Positions 24,510 through 33,166 of a DNA stretch of 64,000 nucleotides are shown piece after piece. Source of the stretch: Tunturiibacter empetritectus (GTDB lineage: Bacteria; Acidobacteriota; Terriglobia; Terriglobales; Acidobacteriaceae); the NCBI RefSeq assembly GCF_013410875.1, contig NZ_JACCCU010000001.1, positions 1,488,001 through 1,552,000 on the forward strand, written 5' to 3'. The first letter of the stretch is position 1, and every line of letters begins with the position of its first letter. A program made the translations under genes and the position numbers. Below the pieces are notes generated by a model. It searched no databases and had not been told where the DNA came from. It saw only the letters and a list, made by a program, of their open reading frames with translations.

Positions 24510-25118
24510 ATGGCACGCACCCTGGCCACAATTGAACCACCATTGCTCGACACCGTTTCAACCCAGGATCTCTATCGCGAACTGCTCCTCCGCATCGGAG
24601 AAGATCCCACGCGGGATGGCCTGCTGCGCACTCCCGAACGCATGGAAAAGTCCATGGAGTTTCTCACACGTGGCTACACCATGAACGTCATGGAAGTTCT
24701 CCACGAGGCCCTCTTCGATGTCGACTATGACGAGATGGTCATCGTAAAAGACATCGAGTTCTTCTCGCAGTGTGAGCATCACCTTCTCCCCTTCTTCGGC
24801 AAGGCGCACATCGCGTACGTCCCCAATGGGAAGGTCATCGGGCTTAGCAAGATTCCGCGCCTGGTCGATGTCTTCGCCCGAAGGCTGCAGGTTCAGGAGC
24901 GGCTGACCCGTCAGATAGGCGAAGCCATCACCGATGCAATCCACCCGCAGGGCGTAGCCGTAATTCTCGAGGCGCAACATCTCTGCATGATGATGCGTGG
25001 AGTCGAAAAGCAACACTCCTCCACCGTCACCTCAGCTATGCTCGGCGTCTTCAAAACGCAGCTTCAGACGCGAAACGAGTTCCTTTCTCTCGTTCGGCGG
25101 CAGGGAAGTGGTCTCTAA
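24510..25118 (+). CDS. folE: GTP cyclohydrolase I
   Basis: This 202-residue type IA enzyme opens GTP to give dihydroneopterin triphosphate, the common precursor of folate, tetrahydrobiopterin and queuosine. Zn ligands are visible as Cys88 and His91 in [12 protein letters not shown] and Cys159 in [14 protein letters not shown]. Other family phrases are [34 protein letters not shown] and TRQIGEAI. It starts 14 bases after the second PTPS copy and is followed within 20 bases by truB. The clustering with two PTPS homologues points to a pterin or queuosine pathway rather than only to folate. Confidence 0.96.
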   Translation: MARTLATIEPPLLDTVSTQDLYRELLLRIGEDPTRDGLLRTPERMEKSMEFLTRGYTMNVMEVLHEALFDVDYDEMVIVKDIEFFSQCEHHLLPFFGKAHIAYVPNGKVIGLSKIPRLVDVFARRLQVQERLTRQIGEAITDAIHPQGVAVILEAQHLCMMMRGVEKQHSSTVTSAMLGVFKTQLQTRNEFLSLVRRQGSGL

Positions 25119-25137
25119 CGGCTAAACTGGAGACTGC

Positions 25138-26010
25138 ATGAATGGTCTCCTTGTACTCGATAAACCGTCCGGCGTTACCTCGCATGACGTGGTGGCCATC
25201 GTACGCCGAGCTACCGGCGAAAAGTCTATCGGCCACCTGGGCACGCTGGATCCCATGGCCACTGGCGTCCTGCCGTTGCTTCTCGGCAAGTACACGCGTC
25301 TGGCGCAGTTCTTCGGGCAGGCCGACAAGCACTACACGGGCCACATCCGCTTCGGCTTCGCAACCGACAGCTTCGATGCAGACGGAATGCCGGCGGCTGA
25401 GCCACTCCCACTGCGTCAGACGCTCGAGGAACTACAAGCACTGAGTCAAAGATTTCACGGAGAGTTAGATCAGGTTCCCCCCATCTTTTCCGCGAAGAAG
25501 ATCAACGGCGTCGCCGCCCACAAGCTGGCCAGAGCCGGTGTGGAGGTCGCGGTCAAGCCGGCCCGCATTACGATTCACAACTTTGAACTCACCTCTCTAG
25601 TAGGCGACACCGCATCGTTTGTCATGTCTGTCTCCGCCGGCGGGTACGTCCGTTCCGTAGCCCACGAGCTTGGCCAGTTGGCGAACTGTGGAGCGCATCT
25701 CTCCAGCCTGCGCAGAACGCGTGCCGGAGCATTCTCTCTCGAACATGCAATCACCATCGACCAACTCAAAACAGCCTCGGCCGCCGAACTTGAGGCGCTC
25801 CTGCCGCACCCGCGAACGCTGCTCCCCGAGATGCCCTCGGTCACAGTGGACGATCAACTCGCCGGCCGCCTGCGAAACGGAATGCAGGTCAATCTGCCTG
25901 ATTTTTCGCAGGCCGCACTAATCAAGGTATTCACCACTCCCACAGACTTGCTCGCAGTCGCCCGCCGTATCGCCGGCACGCTCATGCAACCCATCGTCGT
26001 CCTTGGCTAG
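25138..26010 (+). CDS. truB: tRNA pseudouridine-55 synthase
   Basis: This 290-residue enzyme makes pseudouridine 55 in the T-loop of tRNAs. The catalytic Asp38 lies in IGHLGTLDPMATGVLPLLLG; KHYTGHIRFGFATDSFDADG, the QVPPIFSAKKINGVAAHKLA segment and the SAGGYVRSVAHELG strand are typical of TruB. The C-terminus is short, without a clear PUA domain of the long form. It follows folE closely, so the modification enzyme may be cotranscribed with the pterin genes; a link to queuosine in tRNA is suggestive but not shown. Confidence 0.95.
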   Translation: MNGLLVLDKPSGVTSHDVVAIVRRATGEKSIGHLGTLDPMATGVLPLLLGKYTRLAQFFGQADKHYTGHIRFGFATDSFDADGMPAAEPLPLRQTLEELQALSQRFHGELDQVPPIFSAKKINGVAAHKLARAGVEVAVKPARITIHNFELTSLVGDTASFVMSVSAGGYVRSVAHELGQLANCGAHLSSLRRTRAGAFSLEHAITIDQLKTASAAELEALLPHPRTLLPEMPSVTVDDQLAGRLRNGMQVNLPDFSQAALIKVFTTPTDLLAVARRIAGTLMQPIVVLG

Positions 26011-26013
26011 CCT

Positions 26014-26751
26014 TTATTTTTTCAGCAGAGGCTTCACCAGAGGGAGCATATTCTTTGCCACGATCTGATTCCCCGCGCTCGTCGCATGGGTCCTATCAGC
26101 CTGCATCATTCCGTCGACGCCGAAGACGCCCTTCAGCACAAAGGGCAGTATCGGCACATGGTGCTTTGCTGCGAGCATCGCGTACGTGTCGTTGAACTGC
26201 TTGATGTAGTCAGGGCCATAGTCAGGCGGCAGAGTAATTCCAGCGAGAACGACCTTCGTGCCACTGGCCTTCAGGGTGGCAACAATCTTATCCAGGTTTG
26301 TGCGTGAGTCTTCAATGCGAAGGCCGCGCAACCCATCGTTCCCGCCAAACTCCACCACTACCACTACCGGCTTTAGCGCAAGCACCGTGTCGAGACGATC
26401 CACGCCGTCCTTGGTCGTATTGCCGCTGATGCCCTCGTTGACGACGCGGTAGTTATATCCTTCAGTATTCAGATCCGTCTGAAGATAGTCAGGATAGCTC
26501 TGCCCGAGGTCAGTTCCGTATCCAGCAGTAAGGCTGTCGCCGAAGCAGACGATGACCGGCCGCTTATCGCTCGTGGCCACCGGGGAGGGCAGGGAAGCCG
26601 CATCCGGAGCCGCGCTCTCGGCAATCGGCTGACTCGAATCGGCCACCTCGGACGGTTTCGCTGTCTTGTCGGCGCGGCAGCCACTCGGCAAGAGCACCGC
26701 TACCAAGAGAGACAAGACCGCTAAAATAGCTACAGATACTGTTCTCCGCAT
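26014..26751 (-). CDS. TesA-like SGNH esterase/lysophospholipase
   Basis: This 245-residue exported SGNH hydrolase begins with a hydrophobic signal ending near Cys25 (LLPSGC), which may be an atypical lipobox, then a Pro/Ala/Ser linker. Block I is CFGDSLTAGYG with nucleophile Ser73, block II has the Gly of VVNEGISGNTT, block III is EFGGNDGLRGL and block V is DRTHATSAGN with Asp and His. The ATG at 26751 is preferred; the upstream frame extension antisense to the ATPase gene is rejected. It is transcribed divergently from YbbA/YbbP-like genes, exactly the tesA-ybbA-ybbP arrangement of E. coli. Confidence 0.87.
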   Translation of the reverse strand: MRRTVSVAILAVLSLLVAVLLPSGCRADKTAKPSEVADSSQPIAESAAPDAASLPSPVATSDKRPVIVCFGDSLTAGYGTDLGQSYPDYLQTDLNTEGYNYRVVNEGISGNTTKDGVDRLDTVLALKPVVVVVEFGGNDGLRGLRIEDSRTNLDKIVATLKASGTKVVLAGITLPPDYGPDYIKQFNDTYAMLAAKHHVPILPFVLKGVFGVDGMMQADRTHATSAGNQIVAKNMLPLVKPLLKK

Positions 26752-26818
26752 CTTTACATTGTTCTCCACATCTCTACAAAGTAACAAAACCGTTGCCGAA
26801 GAAGGAGAGTCACCGAAG

Positions 26819-27559
26819 TTGACATCATCCACTCCCATGATCGCCGTCGAAGGTCTTCGCAAGTCGATCCGCAATGGTCCTCGTACCGTAGACATTCTCA
26901 AAGGACTTGACTTCACCATTCCACGCGGGCAGTTCGCCGCTATCATGGGTTCGAGCGGCAGTGGAAAGTCCACACTTCTCGGCCTTCTGGCCGGTCTCGA
27001 TACCCCCAGCGCCGGCAACGTCCACCTGAACGGCACCGCCATCAGCTATCTCCCGGAGGACAAGCTCGCGCAGGTTCGCGGAAAGACCATCGGATTCGTC
27101 TTCCAGTCGTATCAACTGATTCCAACGCTGACTGCACTCGAAAACGTCCTCCTGCCGCACGAGCTTAACGACGACACCAAAGAAAGTGGCCTCACCCGCG
27201 CGCGTGACCTGCTCTCGAGCGTCGGCCTTGGCGACCGCATGGACCACTATCCCGTCCAGCTCTCTGGTGGTGAGCAGCAGCGGGTAGCTCTCGCCCGTGC
27301 CTTCATCCTCCGCCCGCCCATCGTCCTCGCCGACGAGCCCACCGGAAATCTCGACACCACCAACGGCGCTCACGTGCTCGAACTTCTGCTCAATCTGAAT
27401 CGTACCGAAGGCACCACCCTCGTCCTCGTGACGCACGATCCAGTGCTTGCCAGCTACGCGAACCGCCGCATCACTCTGCGCGATGGCCTGATCATCGCCG
27501 ATGAGATCAATCCCACCCCGGCCGAGACCTCCCGTGAAGCCGCCCTGACCGAGGGCTGA
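26819..27559 (+). CDS. YbbA-like ABC transporter ATPase
   Basis: This 246-residue ATPase of the LolD/MacB subclass has Walker [10 protein letters not shown] (44-52), the Q-loop [18 protein letters not shown], signature [15 protein letters not shown] and Walker [14 protein letters not shown] chose the TTG at 26819 because AGGAG lies 11 bases upstream; the ATG at 26837 is the alternative. The stop overlaps the permease start by one base (TGATG). Together with the large YbbP-like permease and the divergent TesA-like esterase it forms a conserved unit whose transported molecule is unknown. Confidence 0.9.
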   Translation: MTSSTPMIAVEGLRKSIRNGPRTVDILKGLDFTIPRGQFAAIMGSSGSGKSTLLGLLAGLDTPSAGNVHLNGTAISYLPEDKLAQVRGKTIGFVFQSYQLIPTLTALENVLLPHELNDDTKESGLTRARDLLSSVGLGDRMDHYPVQLSGGEQQRVALARAFILRPPIVLADEPTGNLDTTNGAHVLELLLNLNRTEGTTLVLVTHDPVLASYANRRITLRDGLIIADEINPTPAETSREAALTEG

Positions 27560-30141
27560 TGGCGACCCTCTCCTATCGCTCCGCCGCAAAGATCGCCGCC
27601 CGCGAGATGCACTCCTCCCGCGGAAAGTTCTTCTTCGTCATTCTCTCCGTCGCCATCGGCGTCGCCGCGCTCACCGGAGTACGCGGCTTCTCCTCCTCCT
27701 TCCGCAGCACCCTGCTCAATCGAGCCCGCAGCATCATGGCCGCCGACCTGTCCGCGAGGATGTTCCAACAGCCAACGCCCGACCAGCAGAAGGCCTTGGA
27801 CGAGATCGCAGCAACCGGCGTCGAGATCACCCCCGTCACCGAGCTGCTTTCGATGGCGTCCTCCGCGAAGACACTCGACCCGCTACTGGTCTCGCTCAAG
27901 TCGGTCGATCCCGCAAAGTACCCATTCTACGGACAAGTCGAACTCGCCCCCTCCGCCCAACTGAAGACCGTACTCGACGCAAACACCGTTGCCGTTGCCG
28001 ACGACCTCCTCGTTCGATTGAACGTCAAAATAGGAGATCAACTCAAGATCGGCACCCAGCTCTTTCGCATCGGCTCGGTTGTCGTCAATGAGCCGGATCG
28101 TCTCTCAGGCAACTTCGCAGCCGGTCCGCGCGTGCTCATCTCGCGGGAGGGCCTGGACGCAAGCGGACTCCTCGCACCCGGAAGCCACGCCGGACAGCGA
28201 TATCTCTTCAAGGTCCCTCCGCCCAGCAACGGCGCACCAATATCCGACAAGGCTGTCGCTGACTTGAAAGTCCGCCTGGAAAAGCTCCTTCCAGAGGCAC
28301 AAATTATCGACTACCGCGAGACCAACCCGGCGCTCACGCAGGGTCTTGACCGTGCCACAAGTCTTCTGTCGCTGATGAGCCTCGTGGCCCTTGTCCTTGG
28401 TGCCATTGGCGTCGCTATGGCCATGCGGGCGCACCTGCAGCAGCGTCTCGACACCATCGCAATCATGAAGTCCCTGGGCGCACGCTCAGGCCAGATCATC
28501 AAGATCTATCTTTTGCAGACGCTCCTGCTGGGTCTCGCCGGAGGCTTGTTGGGTGTAGCTTTGGGCGTCGCTGTACAGCTCAGCTTTCCCCATCTGCTGG
28601 CCAGGCTCATCCACGTCGATACTGAGCTTCATCTCCAGCTACGCACCGTCATCACGGGGCTCGCAGCCGGCCTGCTTACGACTCTTCTCTTCACCCTGCC
28701 TCCATTGCTCGATATCCGCGGAGTCCGTCCCATCCTGATTCTTCGCCGGGCAGTGGAAGATAACGACGACCCGTTCGTTACTGCAGCTTGGCGTAAAATC
28801 ACCAAAAATCTAGCCCAGGTCGCCGCAGCGGTGCTCATTCTCGCCGGACTAGCCGCCATCGCAACCACACTGAGCGATTCACTCGTAGTAGGCGAGGTCT
28901 TTTCCTTTGGCCTGGTAGCCGTCCTCGCGGTGCTGTTACTCGCCTCCGTAGCCGTCCTCGCTGGACTCCGCTTCTTCCTCACCAAGACCCGTCTTCATCT
29001 GCCGTCCTCACTTCGTCACGGACTGGCAAATCTCTATCGTCCAGGCAATCCCTCTGCCGCGTTGCTGGCTGCTCTCGGGCTTGGTGTGATGCAGATCATG
29101 ACGGTCTATCTCGTCCAGCAAGCCGTTGTCTCGGAACTTCACGTATCCGCCGCGCCCAACCTTCCCAACGTCTTCCTCATCGATATCACCAACGAAGAGA
29201 TCAACGGAATTCGCACGCTGCTAAAGACACAGCCCAGCGTCACCGCATCCCCGGAGCTCCTCCCCGTCGTCTCATCGCGCATCGTCGACATCGACGGTGT
29301 CCCCGCAAACGAAGCGAAGCTGAAGAACTTCCCCAAGCGAATGCTGCGGTCGATCAACCTCACCTGGTCTGCAGCCTCGCCTCCCGGAACCAAGACGGTG
29401 GAGGGGAGCTGGTGGTCCGCAGACGAGAAGCGCCCAGTCGTCGCCGTAGAAAAACGTCAAGCGGACAGGCTGGGCGTTCATGTCGGCTCGCACATCACCT
29501 TCGCCGCACAAGACACCCAGTTCGTCGCCACAGTTGTAGCGCTCACCAAATCAGACGGCCAGCACGCCTATTCGCGAGCCGAGTTTATTCTTCCGCAACC
29601 GGCCCTCGCTGGGCTGCCGGTCATCTGGTATGGCGGCGTACACGCCGACCCAAATCGCGTCGGCGAACTGCAGCGCGCACTCTACAACTCCTACCCCACC
29701 GTCACGGTCATCAACGTAGCCCAGGCCCTCGAAACCGTGCGAGCCGTAGTCCTCCAGATCACGTACGTCATCCAGTTTCTCGCAGCGTTCTCCATCTTCG
29801 CCGGCATCGTCATTCTCGCCAGTTCGATCGCCGGAACCCGCTATCGCCGCATTCGCGAGGTCGTCGTCCTCAAAACCCTGGGAGCCACGCGAGCACGCAT
29901 CGCCACGGTATTTTCCATCGAGTTCGCGGTCCTGGGGCTGGTCGCCGGCGCGGTAGGCATCCTCTTCGCAAACATCATCGCCAGGGTGCTGCTCACAAAA
30001 CTCACCGTCGCGTACCACTTCCAATGGTTCTGGACCTTCGGCGCGCTCCTCGGAACTGCCGCGCTCACCGTCGCCACCGGCTGGGTAGCAAGCCACCGCA
30101 TCCTGGGCAGAAAACCGTTGGAAGTCCTTCGCGAAGAGTAA
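27559..30141 (+). CDS. YbbP-like large FtsX-family ABC permease
   Basis: This 860-residue protein has ten predicted membrane spans and two FtsX domains. An N-terminal span (FFFVILSVAIGVAALTGVRGF) is followed by a periplasmic domain, a first FtsX block (TIAIMKSLGARSGQIIKIYL), a middle group of spans, a second periplasmic domain and the last FtsX block (REVVVLKTLGATRARIATVF). This double arrangement and size are those of YbbP. YbbA/YbbP systems are candidates for exporting hydrophobic compounds or lipid products together with TesA; this is inference from context. It is coupled to the ATPase by a one-base overlap. Confidence 0.88.
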   Translation: MATLSYRSAAKIAAREMHSSRGKFFFVILSVAIGVAALTGVRGFSSSFRSTLLNRARSIMAADLSARMFQQPTPDQQKALDEIAATGVEITPVTELLSMASSAKTLDPLLVSLKSVDPAKYPFYGQVELAPSAQLKTVLDANTVAVADDLLVRLNVKIGDQLKIGTQLFRIGSVVVNEPDRLSGNFAAGPRVLISREGLDASGLLAPGSHAGQRYLFKVPPPSNGAPISDKAVADLKVRLEKLLPEAQIIDYRETNPALTQGLDRATSLLSLMSLVALVLGAIGVAMAMRAHLQQRLDTIAIMKSLGARSGQIIKIYLLQTLLLGLAGGLLGVALGVAVQLSFPHLLARLIHVDTELHLQLRTVITGLAAGLLTTLLFTLPPLLDIRGVRPILILRRAVEDNDDPFVTAAWRKITKNLAQVAAAVLILAGLAAIATTLSDSLVVGEVFSFGLVAVLAVLLLASVAVLAGLRFFLTKTRLHLPSSLRHGLANLYRPGNPSAALLAALGLGVMQIMTVYLVQQAVVSELHVSAAPNLPNVFLIDITNEEINGIRTLLKTQPSVTASPELLPVVSSRIVDIDGVPANEAKLKNFPKRMLRSINLTWSAASPPGTKTVEGSWWSADEKRPVVAVEKRQADRLGVHVGSHITFAAQDTQFVATVVALTKSDGQHAYSRAEFILPQPALAGLPVIWYGGVHADPNRVGELQRALYNSYPTVTVINVAQALETVRAVVLQITYVIQFLAAFSIFAGIVILASSIAGTRYRRIREVVVLKTLGATRARIATVFSIEFAVLGLVAGAVGILFANIIARVLLTKLTVAYHFQWFWTFGALLGTAALTVATGWVASHRILGRKPLEVLREE

Positions 30142-30198
30142 CCAAATGGCTTCCGTTTACGTATACGGTTATGACATGATCTTGTAGCAACTTCAGAA

Positions 30199-31386
30199 AT
30201 GCGGGTTCTGCGAATGAGGGTGGACAACGAACAACTGCTGCAGCTCCATCAGCAGCGATTTGGTCTTGAGGGCAAGCTCTTCGCCGCTCCGGCTCGAGTC
30301 AATCTGATCGGCGAGCACACCGACTACACGGGCGGTCTAGTCATGCCCATGGCGATAGACTTTCGAACCGTCGCCATCCTCAGTCGGACGAACGACCAAC
30401 GTGCCGTCTTCTACTCGGCAAACTACGACGAAGAAGTCTCCTTTGAAGTTGCCTCACTGGAGTGTGCCCCGAGAGGGCATTGGTCTGACTATCCCGCAGG
30501 CGTTCTTTGGTCTCTCCAGCAGCAGGAAATCGCGGTCAGTGGCTTCAAGATGACTCTTGCAGGCGATGTCCCTCTGGGAGCTGGACTAAGCTCTTCTGCC
30601 TCCGTCGAAGTAGCGACAGCGCTGGCGCTTTTAGCGCACGCCGGCGCAACCCTTCCCCTCGACAAACTCGCAACCCTCTGCCGCCGAGCCGAAAACGAGT
30701 ACGTTGGCGCAAAGAGCGGCATTATGGATCAGTTCGTCGTGGCCGGTGCCGTAGCCCATCGAGCGATGCTGCTCGACACCCGTTCCCTCACCTTCGAGCT
30801 TCTTCCCTTGCCCGACCAGGTACGTGTAGTCATCTGTAACTCCATGGTGAAACATGCCGTGGCCACCGGAGAATATGGAGACCGTCGCGACGAGGTCGAG
30901 TCTGGCCAGGCCGTCCTGCAACACGAGCGACACATAAAGCTGCTTCGAGATGCGACACTAAGTGATCTCGAAGCCTGCAAAAGCAAGATGTCCGCCGCCA
31001 GCTTCGCGCGATGCAAACACATCATCACAGAAAATCAACGCGTATTGGATGCTCGGGAGGCGCTGTTGCACGACGATATGAAGCAGTTCGGAAGCATAAT
31101 GGTTGAGGCTCACAGGAGCATGCGCGACGACTTTGCCGCAAGCTGCGAAGAGGTCGATGCACTGGTTGAGATCGCCACCCGGCAGCCAGGGTGTTTCGGC
31201 GCTCGCATCACCGGCGGCGGATTTGGGGGATGCACCGTGAATATGATTCGCGCAGAGGTCGCGGAGCAATTCGTCGCAACCTTGAAGCGCGAGTACGCCG
31301 CAAAGACCGGAATCACCGCAGAATGTTTCATCAGTGCGCCGTCCGACGGAGCGCTCGCCATGGCAGCAACCGGCGGTGTCCAGTGA
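30199..31386 (+). CDS. galK: Galactokinase
   Basis: This 395-residue GHMP kinase phosphorylates galactose at C1 in the Leloir pathway. Signature 1 is ARVNLIGEHTDYTGG, the phosphate loop is VPLGAGLSSSASVEVA and the third motif is GARITGGGFGGCTVN. The catalytic Asp lies in the SGIMDQFV segment. The start ATG at 30199 is followed by two further possible starts within seven codons. The gene ends in GTGA, overlapping the galT start by 3 bases. Neither galE nor galM is present in the window. Confidence 0.96.
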   Translation: MRVLRMRVDNEQLLQLHQQRFGLEGKLFAAPARVNLIGEHTDYTGGLVMPMAIDFRTVAILSRTNDQRAVFYSANYDEEVSFEVASLECAPRGHWSDYPAGVLWSLQQQEIAVSGFKMTLAGDVPLGAGLSSSASVEVATALALLAHAGATLPLDKLATLCRRAENEYVGAKSGIMDQFVVAGAVAHRAMLLDTRSLTFELLPLPDQVRVVICNSMVKHAVATGEYGDRRDEVESGQAVLQHERHIKLLRDATLSDLEACKSKMSAASFARCKHIITENQRVLDAREALLHDDMKQFGSIMVEAHRSMRDDFAASCEEVDALVEIATRQPGCFGARITGGGFGGCTVNMIRAEVAEQFVATLKREYAAKTGITAECFISAPSDGALAMAATGGVQ

Positions 31387-32423
31387 TTCCTCTAGCGCAG
31401 CAAAACCCTCACCGGCGATTCAATCCCCTCAAACGCGAGTGGGTTCTAGTCTCTCCCCATCGCACGCAGCGTCCCTGGCAAGGGCAAACCGAGACGAAGA
31501 CCACAGAGGTCGCACTGACCTACGATCCAACCTGCTATCTCTGTCCGGGAAACGTACGCGCAGGCGGAGTGCGAACCGACAAATACATCAGCACCTACGT
31601 CTTCGAAAACGACTTCGCCGCGTTGAAGCCGGACACCCCGCAGTTCTCGAGCGATGAAGGCAGCAAAGGCCTGCTGCTCGCAGAAGGCGAGAGCGGAGTA
31701 TGCCGTGTCATCTGCTTCTCCCCGCGCCACGACCTCACGCTGGCCAAGATGTCAGTACCTGAAATTCGCGCCGTCGTCGACGTATGGAGCGAGCAGTACG
31801 CAGAGCTCGGCACACGCGACGACGTGAACTACGTGCAGATCTTTGAAAACCGCGGAGCCATGATGGGGGCCAGCAATCCGCATCCGCACGGACAGCTGTG
31901 GGCCAGCCGTTCGATCCCCGATGAAGTAGTTTCAGAGCTTGCCGGCCAGCGCGAATACCTCACAAAAAACAATGCTGTTCTCTTATGCGAGTATCAGAAA
32001 CTGGAAGAGTCGCTGGGCGAGCGTATCGTCTCACAGAACGAGAGCTTCCTCGCAGTCGTTCCGTTCTGGGCCGTGTGGCCTTTCGAAGTGATGATCCTGC
32101 CGCGCCGCCACGTCAGCACCCTGCAGGCATTCACCGACACGGAGCGATCAGACTTCGCGGCCATCCTACACGCAGTCACCGCAACCTACGATCAGGTCTT
32201 TGACACCCCTTTCCCCTACTCCATGGGTCTGCATCCTGCTCCATGCGACGGGGAGGAACATCCAGAGTGGCAGTTTCACGCCCACTTTTACCCACCTCTG
32301 CTCAGGTCGGCCACCATCCGAAAGTTCATGGTTGGCTACGAACTCCTAGGCTCTCCGCAGCGGGACATCACACCCGAATCCGCTGCCGAGACCCTTCGTC
32401 AAGCGAGTCTGCGTGCTCTCTGA
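31383..32423 (+). CDS. galT: Galactose-1-phosphate uridylyltransferase
   Basis: This 346-residue enzyme exchanges galactose-1-phosphate with UDP-glucose. The active-site SNPHPHGQLWA segment carries the nucleophilic His169, and the CYLC pair (51, 54) with later His residues is a metal site. RRFNPLKREWVLVSPHRTQRP and GLHPAPCDGEEHPEWQFHAH are further family marks. The start is a GTG within GTGA at the end of galK, so translation is coupled; a longer frame lying inside galK is rejected. The length is standard for bacterial GalT. Confidence 0.96.
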   Translation: MIPLAQQNPHRRFNPLKREWVLVSPHRTQRPWQGQTETKTTEVALTYDPTCYLCPGNVRAGGVRTDKYISTYVFENDFAALKPDTPQFSSDEGSKGLLLAEGESGVCRVICFSPRHDLTLAKMSVPEIRAVVDVWSEQYAELGTRDDVNYVQIFENRGAMMGASNPHPHGQLWASRSIPDEVVSELAGQREYLTKNNAVLLCEYQKLEESLGERIVSQNESFLAVVPFWAVWPFEVMILPRRHVSTLQAFTDTERSDFAAILHAVTATYDQVFDTPFPYSMGLHPAPCDGEEHPEWQFHAHFYPPLLRSATIRKFMVGYELLGSPQRDITPESAAETLRQASLRAL

Positions 32424-32487
32424 GAAATGATGTGAACACTTGCAGCGAACAACTGCTGCTATTTGACTGGAAAGAAGACACAACGGT

Positions 32488-32847
32488 TTAGTGAGTAGAC
32501 ACAAAGGCGCATACGTCTTTCGCCATGTTCTTCAAATTCTTTGCTGACGAAGTGTAGAGAACGGTCCCTTGTTGGTCGGTGATTGTTGACGAACCCGGCT
32601 CTGTGTCCAAGATGTAGTCGGCTTTAGGTCTAGACTGCGTGAAGGACACGGCGGGGCATCTCTCAATGAAATCTGTGATGACTGCAGGTGATGAATGATA
32701 GTCGCCGTCTAGAGCCTTCGTTTTGACCCCGTAGAACGTTCCTTTACCGCCTTGGACAACCTTGTCCACGACGAAAACTGTATGAGTGGCCGCAAAAGCG
32801 GTTACTTGAGACCACAACAAGAAGACTGCTAGAAGACCGACTTTCAT
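32488..32847 (-). CDS. Secreted small protein of unknown function
   Basis: This 119-residue protein has a clear signal peptide (MKVGLLAVFLLWSQVTAFAA) and a mature part of about 99 residues with two Cys (ERCPAVSF and DVCAFVS) that could form a disulfide. The pattern VITDFIERCPAVSFT, then ADYILD and VLYTSSAKNLKNMAKDVC resembles other small exported acidobacterial proteins, but I do not recognise a family with a known role. It starts where an integrase remnant begins on the other strand and lies in a patch of lower G+C. Confidence 0.6.
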   Translation of the reverse strand: MKVGLLAVFLLWSQVTAFAATHTVFVVDKVVQGGKGTFYGVKTKALDGDYHSSPAVITDFIERCPAVSFTQSRPKADYILDTEPGSSTITDQQGTVLYTSSAKNLKNMAKDVCAFVSTH

Positions 32848-33050
32848 TGCACCTCTCCCCCCAAAAGTCTATGGTAAAGCGTATTAGGCTCGATACTTCG
32901 CACGTTTCGATTTCGTGCGTCTCAAGCGACGAAAATCCCTTACATATAGCCTTAGCGGCTTTCACGGGATGCGACGGGAAACTTCTCGGACTTCGCTGGA
33001 AAGATATCGATCTCAACGGCAAGAGGCTATATCTGCCCAACGTTGCTTGA
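32847..33050 (+). pseudogene. Tyrosine recombinase (phage integrase) remnant
   Basis: Only about 35 residues resemble an integrase: HIALAAFTGCDGKLLGLRW followed by KDIDLNGKRLYLP. In intact enzymes this segment reads TGLRRGELLGLRWxDIDL. Here one residue is missing and the catalytic Arg is replaced, and neither the upstream core-binding domain nor the downstream HxxR and Tyr motifs can be found. It therefore looks like a decayed fragment of a mobile element rather than a working gene. Confidence 0.6.
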
Positions 33051-33166
33051 TCCTCCCGGAGCAGGGTTGACGACCTGCACAGAGTACTCACCCATCGCCC
33101 CGAGATACTTGGATCGACCGTAACTTGGATCGACACGCTACCCGCGGCTGTTATGGGCAACAAGGT

